Source: Erysipelotrichia bacterium
Lineage (GTDB): Bacteria > Bacillota_I > Bacilli_A > RFN20 > CAG-826
Reading direction: 5' to 3'
Assembly: GCA_012511695.1 (NCBI GenBank)
Contig: JAAZFO010000210.1
Location: 1 to 8,655 of the forward strand
DNA: 8,655 nucleotides
Below, piece after piece: positions 1 through 6,556 of the stretch. Within the stretch, counting starts at the first letter, position 1, and the number at the start of each line of letters is the position of its first letter. The notes under the pieces are model-generated. The model had not been told where the DNA came from. It searched no databases and worked only from the letters and a program-made list of their open reading frames with translations. The position numbers were made by a program, and so were the translations under genes.

Positions 1-26
1 ATTTTACTAAGTAGAGAGGTTTAAGT

Positions 27-548
27 ATGCGTAAATTATTAATCGTTGTCGACTATCAAAATGATTTTATTGAAGGAGCACTAGGTTTTGCCGAAGCCGA
101 AGGAATCGCCCCTGCGATCATCGCACTGATCGAAGATTTTAAACGCTCAGGGGACGATGTGGTTTTTACGATGGATACCCATCAAAGCGATTACTTAAAA
201 ACGACTGAAGGCCATTATTTACCAGTAGAACATTGCATCAAAGGAGAAAAAGGGTGGGAATTACATCCGAGTATCAAAAGTTTGGTCGGCGATCACTTAG
301 TGATGGAAAAACCGGGCTTTGGAAGTGCTGAATTAGGTCACTATCTTGAAAAAAATCATTATGATGAGATATATTTATGCGGGCTAGTCAGTGATATCTG
401 TGTGTTCACTAATGCCCTTATTGCTAAAACTTTTGCTGGCGTGCACACTAAAGTAAAAGTTGTTCGCGTCGCTACTTTATCGTCTGATCTAGCGATACAG
501 GAAAAATCTTTTGAGATGTTAAAACATCTTCATGTCGAAATTATTTAA
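27..548 (+). CDS. Nicotinamidase-like cysteine hydrolase (isochorismatase superfamily)
   Basis: The 173-residue protein is probably a nicotinamidase, converting nicotinamide to nicotinate and ammonia in the cytoplasm for NAD salvage. The catalytic triad of the family is visible: Asp9 in VDYQNDF, Lys95 in MEKPGFGS and nucleophile Cys125 in SDICVF. The segment DTHQSDY (Asp50, His52) with His63 and His69 in GHYLPVEHC matches the metal-binding region of PncA-type nicotinamidases, which separates it from plain isochorismatases. GLVS before the Cys region fits the family's cis-peptide position. Length is slightly short for PncA but the C-terminal helix and last strand are present. AGAGAGG at 13-19, seven bases upstream, supports this ATG. 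The next gene starts 18 bases after the stop, so co-transcription is likely. Substrate assignment is from motifs only; a related amidase is possible. Confidence 0.85.
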   Translation: MRKLLIVVDYQNDFIEGALGFAEAEGIAPAIIALIEDFKRSGDDVVFTMDTHQSDYLKTTEGHYLPVEHCIKGEKGWELHPSIKSLVGDHLVMEKPGFGSAELGHYLEKNHYDEIYLCGLVSDICVFTNALIAKTFAGVHTKVKVVRVATLSSDLAIQEKSFEMLKHLHVEII

Positions 549-566
549 AAAGGGGAAACAGCATTT

Positions 567-1772
567 ATGAAAAACTTAGTTTATATTCAATCTGGTGGTC
601 CGACCTCCGTTATTAATTCTTCGCTTTATGGAGCGATTAAAGAAGCTAAAAAACATCCGACACTAATCGGTCACATTTATGGTTCTCGTTATGGCATTGA
701 AGGCTTAATCGATGATAATCTCATTGATTTAGGCTTAGAAGATGATGAGCAAATTGAATTACTTCTCCAAACTCCAGGGAGTATTTTAGGGACGACACGT
801 AAAAAGTTGCCCAAAGATATTCATACTGTCGAATATACAAAAATCATTGACACTATCAAAAAACATAATATCGGCTATGTCTTAATCAATGGCGGTAATG
901 ACTCGATGGATACGTGTCATAAAATTGCCACGTTAGTCGAGGAGTTAGGTATTAATGATGTTAAAGTTATCGGCGTGCCAAAAACGATTGATAACGATTT
1001 AGCGTGTACCGATCACTCATTAGGCTTTCCGAGTGCCGCTAAATATGTGATGAATGCGGTGAATGCCTTTAGTGTTGATGCGGGCTGCTTTAAAAAGGGC
1101 AAAGTCCATGTGGTGGAAATTATGGGACGGAGTGCAGGTTGGTTGACCGCTGCTGTTGATTTATTGCCGCCAGAAACTAGACCACATCTAATTTACATAC
1201 CGGAAATTCCATTTGATTTAGAACAATTTTTAGTCGATGTTAAAAAAGTCTACGCCGAAAAAGGTTTTGCGCTCGTCGCTATCAGCGAAGGTTTACAATT
1301 TGAAAGAGATATGAGCAATGTCCGCGTCGATGGTTTCGGTCACGTCCAACTCGGCGGAGCGGCCAGTGAACTGTGCCGCATTATCGAGTCGCGTTTAGAT
1401 TTGCCGACACGAGCGATTGAATTTTCAATTGTCCAGAGAGCTTTTCCGAGTTTTGTTTCTTTAATTGATCGCAAAGAAGCGATTAATACTGGTAAAAAAG
1501 CTGTTCAAGCCGCCCTCAAAGGCATCACTGGCAAAATGATTACTTTTGAAAGAGTGAGTCAAAATCCTTATAAAATTAAATATTTATTAGCCCCATTAGA
1601 TAAAGTGGCTAATGCTGTCAGCCATGTCACCCCTGATATGATCGTTGACAATACGCGCATGAGCGATAAATTTAGAGACTATCTCCGCCCCTTAGTCGTC
1701 GGTGAAGTCAAGCTGGTTTATAAAGATGGCCTGGCGCCAGTGACCGTTTTAAAACACCATAAAGTGAAATAA
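567..1772 (+). CDS. pfp: Pyrophosphate-dependent 6-phosphofructokinase
   Basis: This 401-residue cytoplasmic enzyme phosphorylates fructose 6-phosphate to fructose 1,6-bisphosphate, probably with PPi and reversibly. Family A phosphofructokinase motifs appear in order: N-terminal QSGGPTSVIN (residues 8-17), GGNDS (109-113), PKTIDND (138-144), MGRSAGW (186-192) and the sugar-phosphate region EFSIVQRAF (285-293). ATP-using enzymes have Gly at the two positions corresponding to E. coli PfkA Gly104 and Gly124. Here they are Asp112 and Lys139, the established PPi-type pair. Length exceeds the roughly 320 residues of bacterial ATP-PFK and fits the longer PPi group. A purine-rich AGGGGA lies about 11 bases upstream of the start. 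The last base of the stop codon is the first base of the next ATG, so this glycolytic gene is directly joined to the atp genes. Actual phosphoryl donor and direction in the cell are inferred. Confidence 0.9.
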   Translation: MKNLVYIQSGGPTSVINSSLYGAIKEAKKHPTLIGHIYGSRYGIEGLIDDNLIDLGLEDDEQIELLLQTPGSILGTTRKKLPKDIHTVEYTKIIDTIKKHNIGYVLINGGNDSMDTCHKIATLVEELGINDVKVIGVPKTIDNDLACTDHSLGFPSAAKYVMNAVNAFSVDAGCFKKGKVHVVEIMGRSAGWLTAAVDLLPPETRPHLIYIPEIPFDLEQFLVDVKKVYAEKGFALVAISEGLQFERDMSNVRVDGFGHVQLGGAASELCRIIESRLDLPTRAIEFSIVQRAFPSFVSLIDRKEAINTGKKAVQAALKGITGKMITFERVSQNPYKIKYLLAPLDKVANAVSHVTPDMIVDNTRMSDKFRDYLRPLVVGEVKLVYKDGLAPVTVLKHHKVK

Positions 1773-1774
1773 TG
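1770..1774 (+). promoter_or_regulatory. TAATG stop/start overlap joining pfp to atpI
   Basis: The TAA stop of the phosphofructokinase and the ATG of the atpI-like gene share one base, and no ribosome binding site precedes the ATG at usual spacing. This arrangement suggests termination-reinitiation, tying expression of the membrane protein to a glycolytic gene. Confidence 0.7.
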
Positions 1775-2161
1775 AAAAATTTTTGGACAAAAGAAATCGA
1801 ATATAAAGCGGCGGTCATCTCTTCTTTGATGACGCTATTAGTTTTCTTATGCACCGCTGTTTTCTTTTGGTTTGGCCGTTATGAAATTCCTTTAGCGGCA
1901 CTACTCGGCGGCGCAGTTGTCATCGCCTCTTGGTTATTACTACTTAAAAACAAAAAAAGGCAAAGTAAAAGTATCTTTGCTGATATTTTCTTAATTTATT
2001 TTCGTTTAATAGTCATCGGCTTATTAGCTGGTTTATTTGCTTTTTTGCAACTTAAATTATCGATAATTATCGTCTCGCCAATTTTCTTAGTTGTCTTTTA
2101 TTCAATCATCTCGTTAGTCAGTCTAATCGCTTATTGGAAAAAGGAAGCTGACAATGTTTGA
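1772..2161 (+). CDS. atpI: AtpI-like small membrane protein (ATP synthase-associated)
   Basis: A 129-residue integral membrane protein with four hydrophobic segments at roughly residues 13-34, 39-58, 71-93 and 97-121, a Lys-rich loop (59-67, KNKKRQSKS) and a charged C-terminus. It sits immediately before atpB, the usual place of atpI (uncI), whose product in other bacteria is a non-stoichiometric protein linked to c-ring assembly or Mg2+ supply. Size, topology and position support the call; sequence similarity to AtpI is weak by eye, so this is mostly a context assignment. The ATG overlaps the preceding stop (TAATG) and I see no good ribosome binding site, so translation probably depends on coupling to the phosphofructokinase gene. 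The 3' end overlaps atpB by 8 bases. It ends with TGA. Confidence 0.6.
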   Translation: MKNFWTKEIEYKAAVISSLMTLLVFLCTAVFFWFGRYEIPLAALLGGAVVIASWLLLLKNKKRQSKSIFADIFLIYFRLIVIGLLAGLFAFLQLKLSIIIVSPIFLVVFYSIISLVSLIAYWKKEADNV

Positions 2162-2903
2162 TAATTTTTTCACCCTTGATATTTCTGCGGAAGTCATCGC
2201 TTCTTTAATAGTGATGATGATTCTCGCCGTTATCGCTATAGCAATCGGTTACAAGGCGAAACGTCAAGACCCTTTAAAAAAGCCAAAAGGCTTATTCTTA
2301 ATTGCCGAAATCGGCGTGAAGTTTTTTGATAATCTCTCGCAAGAATTAGTCGGTCCCGGCTTACCGTATTTCGGTGGAATAATTATGGGTATCGGTAGTT
2401 ATTTATTTATGACTATGTTATTCGGGATGACTGGCTTACCTTCTCCAGCGGCTAGTATGGCGATTCCTTTGTCGCTTGGATTAACGACTTTTTTGTTAAT
2501 TCACTTAACTTCCGCAAGGTTTACTAAACTGGCATATTTTAAACGGTATGTCGATCCTATCCCTGTGCTTTTGCCGGTTAACTTGTTGTCGATGTGGGCG
2601 CCACTTTTGTCGTTAACTCTCCGTATTTTTGGTAATGTAATAGCTGGGTGGACGATTTTAACGATTGTGGAAGTAGCCTTAAAGGATCTGGCAGCGATCA
2701 TCACTTCTTTGATCCCTTTTATTAATCATCCGTTTTATTTAGAAGTACTAATCGTTCCTTTACCGAGAGCCATTCTTTCGCTTTACTTCGATATATTTTC
2801 TAGCTTTATTCAAACTTCGGTATTTATTCTTTTAACTTTAATATTTATCGGTCAAGAAATTCCAGAACAATACAGTATAAATACTTTAGAAAGGAGGAGT
2901 TGA
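2154..2903 (+). CDS. atpB: F1Fo ATP synthase subunit a
   Basis: The 249-residue Fo stator subunit provides the two ion half-channels next to the c-ring. It is strongly hydrophobic. The essential arginine is Arg157 in LSLTLRIFGNVIAGW, matching the conserved LxLRLFGN block of the family, and the last helices contain YFDIFSSFIQTSVF (211-224) with the conserved Gln220. An early segment, FFDNLSQELVGP (57-68), fits the usual cytoplasmic loop. Length is normal for Firmicutes. The start overlaps the end of atpI by 8 bases and AAAAAGGA (2138-2145), eight bases upstream, is a fair ribosome binding site. The stop TGA lies one base before the atpE start, and the atpE ribosome binding site lies inside the last codons of this gene. 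Confidence 0.97.
   Translation: MFDNFFTLDISAEVIASLIVMMILAVIAIAIGYKAKRQDPLKKPKGLFLIAEIGVKFFDNLSQELVGPGLPYFGGIIMGIGSYLFMTMLFGMTGLPSPAASMAIPLSLGLTTFLLIHLTSARFTKLAYFKRYVDPIPVLLPVNLLSMWAPLLSLTLRIFGNVIAGWTILTIVEVALKDLAAIITSLIPFINHPFYLEVLIVPLPRAILSLYFDIFSSFIQTSVFILLTLIFIGQEIPEQYSINTLERRS
2891..2897 (+). promoter_or_regulatory. Strong ribosome binding site for atpE
   Basis: AAGGAGG, seven bases before the atpE ATG, is a full match to the 16S rRNA 3' end. It lies inside the final codons of atpB, which end in Arg-Arg-Ser, so those residues are partly set by the site. It fixes the atpE start and fits the high copy number of subunit c. Confidence 0.9.
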
Positions 2904-2904
2904 T

Positions 2905-3120
2905 ATGACAAATGCTTTAGCAGCCGCCATTGCTATTTGGGGAGTAATTCCAAGTGCTATTGGTGAAGGCTGGATATGTAGTCGCGTCATCGACGGGATG
3001 TCAAGAAATCCAGAGATGTATACTAAATTAAGGACGACGATGATTTTAGCTTGTGCGCTAGTTGAGACGACAGCGATTTACTCACTACTCATCTCGTTAT
3101 TAATTTTATTTGTTGGATAA
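2905..3120 (+). CDS. atpE: F1Fo ATP synthase subunit c, probable Na+-type two-carboxylate rotor subunit
   Basis: This 71-residue hairpin forms the rotor ring. Helix 1 spans about residues 3-29, the polar loop is SRNPE (33-37) with the conserved Arg-x-Pro pattern, and helix 2 spans about 44-70. The ion-carrying carboxylate is Glu54 in LVETTAIY. Three further features match Na+-binding c subunits: a second acid, Glu21 in IGEGW, exactly 33 residues before Glu54; Thr55 and Thr56 after Glu54; and Tyr59 five residues after Glu54. This Glu/Glu pair resembles the two-carboxylate rotor described for Fusobacterium nucleatum. The helix 1 glycine repeat is partly lost: Gly20 and Gly22 remain, while positions 14, 16 and 18 are Val, Pro and Ala. 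Length is normal for Firmicutes. Ion specificity is inferred, not shown. Confidence 0.97.
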   Translation: MTNALAAAIAIWGVIPSAIGEGWICSRVIDGMSRNPEMYTKLRTTMILACALVETTAIYSLLISLLILFVG

Positions 3121-3125
3121 GGAGG
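3119..3125 (+). promoter_or_regulatory. Strong ribosome binding site for atpF
   Basis: AAGGAGG, seven bases before the atpF ATG, overlaps the TAA stop of atpE (its first two bases are the last two of the stop). It fixes the atpF start and places termination and re-initiation at the same spot, favouring coupled translation. Confidence 0.9.
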
Positions 3126-3132
3126 AATATTT

Positions 3133-3651
3133 ATGGGCGATATCGGTGAAACCATTGGTACAATTGCAGAGAAATTAGTTCCAAATCTGTTGTCTTTTGT
3201 CATTCAGCTTATCTCATTCATTATTCTTATAGTGATCATCTTTTTCGTTGCTTATAAGCCCGTTAAACGCGTCCTTAAAGAACGCGCTGATCACGTTGAG
3301 ACGGAAATTAAAGATGCTGATGAACAGCGGGTAGTCGCCTCTGCTGATGTTAAAGAAGCTAAGGCTATCTTAGCGGACTCTAAAGTGCAAGCGAGCGCGA
3401 TTATTAAACAAGCTGAATTAAAAGGAGAAAGTCGGGCAGAAGCGATTTTAATTGCCGCCAAACTCGAGGCAAAAACTATGCTTGCACAAGCCCAAAACGA
3501 CATCGTCCAAGCCAAGGAAGAGGCCTTGGAAAATATTAGAAATGAAATGGTTAACGTTGCGTTAGCAGCTTCTAAAGAAATTTTAAAGCGCGAAATTAAT
3601 GTGACTGATAACCAACGCTTAGCGGAGGATTTTGCGAAACGCTTAAATTAA
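3133..3651 (+). CDS. atpF: F1Fo ATP synthase subunit b
   Basis: The 172-residue peripheral stalk subunit anchors F1 to subunit a; bacteria of this type carry two copies per complex. A short N-terminal segment (1-16) is followed by one hydrophobic helix at about 17-40 and then the conserved transition YKPVKRVLKERADHVE (41-56), close to the usual pattern of b subunits. The rest is a long Ala/Glu/Lys/Gln-rich helix (about 57-170) typical of the right-handed coiled-coil stalk. There is no lipoprotein cysteine near the N-terminus. Length is normal. It lies 12 bases after atpE with its own strong ribosome binding site, and its TAA is two bases before the atpH ATG. Confidence 0.95.
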   Translation: MGDIGETIGTIAEKLVPNLLSFVIQLISFIILIVIIFFVAYKPVKRVLKERADHVETEIKDADEQRVVASADVKEAKAILADSKVQASAIIKQAELKGESRAEAILIAAKLEAKTMLAQAQNDIVQAKEEALENIRNEMVNVALAASKEILKREINVTDNQRLAEDFAKRLN

Positions 3652-3653
3652 TT

Positions 3654-4202
3654 ATGAAAGAAGTGGCTTTAAATTATGCGCAGGCTTTGTATAGCCTTGC
3701 TAAAGAAGAAAAGAGCATTAAAGAGTGGGGTGAACAAGGACAACTAGTCATCGAACTGTTCAGTGACAATAGTGATTTACTCTTACTTTTAGATTCTCGT
3801 TTTTTAACGATTGCTGAAAGAAAAAATCATGCGGAAATGATCTTCAAAAATTTTGCCACCTCGATTATTGATTTCATTAAAGTCATTATCGATTATCACC
3901 GGTTACCGATTATCGTCGATATCTTTCAAGCCTTTATTTCTTTATGTTATGAAGCGCAAGGCATCTTACAAGGAAGGCTTTATTCCGCTTTTGACTTAGA
4001 AAAGGGCGTCATTCAACTAGTCGAAGAAACAAATAGCCGCCTACAAAAGCGTAAAGTCGCCCTTAAATTACGTCTCGATCCCACATTGATCGGGGGCGTA
4101 AAAGTCGTTATTAACGGCCACGTTTACGACGACACAATCAAAAATCAACTTGAAAAAATGGAGCTCAGTCTCTTGACAAAGGAGAGCGAATATGAAAATT
4201 AA
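3654..4202 (+). CDS. atpH: F1Fo ATP synthase subunit delta (OSCP-like)
   Basis: The 182-residue delta subunit links the top of F1 to the b stalk. The N-terminal helical domain starts with LNYAQALYSLAKEE (6-19), the usual YAxALYxLA block, and the C-terminal domain has DPTLIGGVKVVINGHVYDD (141-159), matching the family's DPxLIGGxxVxIGxxVxD signature. Length is normal. The ATG lies two bases after the atpF stop and has no ribosome binding site at usable spacing; the nearest GGAGG (3624-3628) is 25 bases away. Translation therefore probably depends on ribosomes finishing atpF. The last 11 bases overlap atpA. Confidence 0.95.
   Translation: MKEVALNYAQALYSLAKEEKSIKEWGEQGQLVIELFSDNSDLLLLLDSRFLTIAERKNHAEMIFKNFATSIIDFIKVIIDYHRLPIIVDIFQAFISLCYEAQGILQGRLYSAFDLEKGVIQLVEETNSRLQKRKVALKLRLDPTLIGGVKVVINGHVYDDTIKNQLEKMELSLLTKESEYEN
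4178..4184 (+). promoter_or_regulatory. Strong ribosome binding site for atpA
   Basis: AAAGGAG, seven bases before the atpA ATG, lies inside the 3' end of atpH. It fixes the atpA start despite the 11-base overlap of the two genes. Confidence 0.88.
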
Positions 4203-5697
4203 CACTCATGAGATCAGCGCTCTTATCAAAGCGCAAATCAAAAAATATCGCCATAAAATCGCCAGCACTAATGTCGGTAATGTCATCTCTGTTGGTGATG
4301 GAATTGCCCACATTTATGGCTTAGATAAAGCCATGTTGGGTGAACTTTTGCTCTTTGCAAATGGTGTTTATGGGATGGTGATGAATTTAAACGCTGACAG
4401 TGTAGGCGCGGTCATTATGGGTGAAGATGCCTCGGTTAAAGAAGGCGATTTAGTCGAGCGCACTGAAATGGTGATGGAAGTCCCAGTCGGGGAAGGCTTG
4501 CTCGGGCGCGTTGTCAACTCTTTAGGGCAAGCGATTGATGGTTTGGGAGAGATTAAATTTACAAAACGGCGACCGATCGAAGTCATCGCTCCCGGCATTA
4601 TGGAAAGAGAGAGTGTCAATACTCCTTTAGAAACCGGCATTACGATGATCGATGCTCTGACCCCAATTGGTCGTGGGCAAAGAGAATTAATTATCGGCGA
4701 CCGCCAAACCGGTAAAACCGCGATCGCAATCGATACGATTATTAACCAACGCGATAAAGATGTTATTTGTATTTATGTCGCCATTGGGCAAAAAAATTCT
4801 ACAGTTGCCCATATCGTTGAAAGATTAAAAAGACATAAAGCGTTGAGCTATACGACGATTGTGAGTGCTTCCGCTAGTGAAGCGGCCCCACTGCAATACA
4901 TCGCTCCTTATGCCGGCTGTGCGATGGCGGAACAATTTATGCATGCCGGTAAAGATGTACTCATCGTTTACGATGATTTGAGTAAACACGCGGTTAGTTA
5001 TCGAGCCTTGTCTTTACTCCTTAAGCGTTCACCCGGTAGAGAAGCTTATCCTGGCGATGTTTTCTATTTGCATTCGCGTTTATTAGAAAGGGCATGTAAA
5101 CTCGCCCCTAGTCATGGTGGCGGTTCGATTACCGCTTTACCGATCGTTGAAACTCAAGCGGGTGATATCAGTGCTTATATTCCGACAAACGTCATTTCGA
5201 TTACCGATGGCCAAATATTTTTAACGACCGATTTATTTAATGCCGGTCAAAGACCCGCTATCGACAGTGGTCTTTCGGTTTCTCGAGTTGGAGGCGACGC
5301 TCAATTTACGGCGATGAAACAAGTCGCGAGTTCTTTAAAAATCGAATTAGCCTCTTATTTAGAAATGAAATCATTTGCCCAATTCGGGAGTGATTTAGAT
5401 GCTGCCACTTTAGCGATTTTAAATCACGGCGAAGCTTTGATGAGTGTCTTAAAACAAGATCAATACGCAGTGAAACAACTCGATCGACAAGTGTTTGACT
5501 TATATGCTGCTAAAAATAATTTCTTAGATTTTATTGATAAAGATCAAATCAGACAAAAACTCGATGAGGCTTATGCCGTCTTTAAAGCGGTCCATCAAAG
5601 TGTTTTAAATAATATTAATAAACACAAGACTATTTCTCCAGAAGATGAACTACTCCTTAAACACGAACTTAAAATATTTTTTGAAAGTGGACAATAA
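4192..5697 (+). CDS. atpA: F1Fo ATP synthase subunit alpha
   Basis: The 501-residue alpha subunit forms the F1 hexamer with beta and carries the non-catalytic nucleotide sites. Domains in order: an N-terminal helix that meets delta (1-25); a beta-barrel with VGDGIAHIYGL (34-44); the nucleotide domain with Walker A GDRQTGKT (169-176) and Walker B LIVYDD (257-262); and a helical C-terminal domain. The arginine finger is Arg365 in SGLSVSRVGGDAQ, which completes the catalytic site of the neighbouring beta. PGREAYPGDVFYLHSRLLER (281-300) is the conserved alpha block. All key residues are intact and the length is normal. His266 in DDLSKHAV, where many species have Gln, looks like ordinary variation. 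The gene is followed after five bases by atpG. Confidence 0.98.
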   Translation: MKINTHEISALIKAQIKKYRHKIASTNVGNVISVGDGIAHIYGLDKAMLGELLLFANGVYGMVMNLNADSVGAVIMGEDASVKEGDLVERTEMVMEVPVGEGLLGRVVNSLGQAIDGLGEIKFTKRRPIEVIAPGIMERESVNTPLETGITMIDALTPIGRGQRELIIGDRQTGKTAIAIDTIINQRDKDVICIYVAIGQKNSTVAHIVERLKRHKALSYTTIVSASASEAAPLQYIAPYAGCAMAEQFMHAGKDVLIVYDDLSKHAVSYRALSLLLKRSPGREAYPGDVFYLHSRLLERACKLAPSHGGGSITALPIVETQAGDISAYIPTNVISITDGQIFLTTDLFNAGQRPAIDSGLSVSRVGGDAQFTAMKQVASSLKIELASYLEMKSFAQFGSDLDAATLAILNHGEALMSVLKQDQYAVKQLDRQVFDLYAAKNNFLDFIDKDQIRQKLDEAYAVFKAVHQSVLNNINKHKTISPEDELLLKHELKIFFESGQ

Positions 5698-5702
5698 TTA
5701 TT

Positions 5703-6542
5703 ATGGCCCAAGCAGTTACTCGGATTAAAAAAAGAATCAAAGTCGTCCAAGGCTCTTATAAAATAACTTCGACGATGAAGCTGGTGTCTACAGTTAAGTT
5801 AAAAAGGTGGAAAGACAAGATGTTAGCTTTTAAGGATTACTCTCAACAAATCGATGAGTTATCCTCGTTAGTTTTTTCTTGTGCCACCCCTAAAGATAAT
5901 CACTTTTTTACGAATAACAGCGCCACAAAAAAATTATTCATCATCATCGCTTCTTCATTAGGGCTATGCGGTAGTTACAATAATAATATTTTCCGTTTAG
6001 TCGATGAGACGGAGATCAAACCAGAAGATGATGTCATTTTACTCGGTAAAAAAGTCCAAAACCGTTATCAGAATAACGAGTGGCAAAAAATTGACACTTT
6101 CAAAGATTATTCTACAGTTAAAGACGAGGAGTTAATCGCGGACATCAGTGATTTTGTTTATACGGCTTATCAGCAAAAACACTATAGTGAAGTCCATTTA
6201 ATTTATACGACTTATATAAATACTTTATTATTTCGCGCTACCGATTACTTAGTTTTACCCCTTAAAAAAGTTGTGGATAAGGAAATAGTCTACCCGCCAA
6301 TTATGGAACCCGACCCCCAAACACTAGGGGAAGCTTTAATTCCTTTATATTTAAAAAATACAATTTATGCGAAATTTTTAGAGAGTGAAGTTTGCGAACA
6401 TGCCGCGCGCTCTAATGCTATGGATAATGCCACTAAAAATGCTGAAGAATTATTTGAAGAACTGAGCATCCAATTCAATAAAGCACGTCAAAGTGCGATC
6501 ACCCAAGAGATCACCGAAATCGTCGGTGCAGCTAATACCTAA
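5703..6542 (+). CDS. atpG: F1Fo ATP synthase subunit gamma
   Basis: The 279-residue central shaft couples c-ring rotation to catalysis in beta. The N-terminal coiled-coil helix has the family pattern IKKRIKVVQGSYKITSTMKL (8-27), and the C-terminal helix ends with ARQSAITQEITEIVGAA (261-277), close to consensus. GLCGSYNNNIF (87-97) is the conserved Rossmann-like core motif, though the preceding residues are Ser-Ser-Leu rather than the common Asp-Arg/Lys. The middle region (about 100-200) is more diverged, as usual for gamma. Length is slightly below the common 285. The start lies five bases after the atpA stop and has only a weak AAAGTGG about 12 bases upstream, so coupling to atpA is likely. 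Confidence 0.95.
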   Translation: MAQAVTRIKKRIKVVQGSYKITSTMKLVSTVKLKRWKDKMLAFKDYSQQIDELSSLVFSCATPKDNHFFTNNSATKKLFIIIASSLGLCGSYNNNIFRLVDETEIKPEDDVILLGKKVQNRYQNNEWQKIDTFKDYSTVKDEELIADISDFVYTAYQQKHYSEVHLIYTTYINTLLFRATDYLVLPLKKVVDKEIVYPPIMEPDPQTLGEALIPLYLKNTIYAKFLESEVCEHAARSNAMDNATKNAEELFEELSIQFNKARQSAITQEITEIVGAANT

Positions 6543-6548
6543 AGGAGG
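6541..6548 (+). promoter_or_regulatory. Strong ribosome binding site for atpD
   Basis: AAAGGAGG, eight bases before the atpD ATG, starts within the TAA stop of atpG. It is the longest consensus match in the window and fixes the atpD start. Confidence 0.92.
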
Positions 6549-6556
6549 AAGAAAAT

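Noticed and set aside
1..26. Possible promoter or end of an upstream gene
   Set aside because: Only 26 bases are available. They hold a ribosome binding site for the first gene, and stop triplets at 8-10 and 12-14 could end an upstream gene, but the frame cannot be judged.
2501..2704. Open frame on the minus strand opposite atpB
   Set aside because: It lies wholly within a conserved, essential gene, has no ribosome binding site I can see, and its protein resembles no known family. The other minus-strand open frames opposite atpF, atpA and atpD were rejected for the same reason.
4192..5697. Gln to His change in the alpha subunit DDLSKHAV motif
   Set aside because: The surrounding catalytic and nucleotide-binding residues are intact, and this position varies among bacterial alpha subunits, so it does not suggest loss of function.
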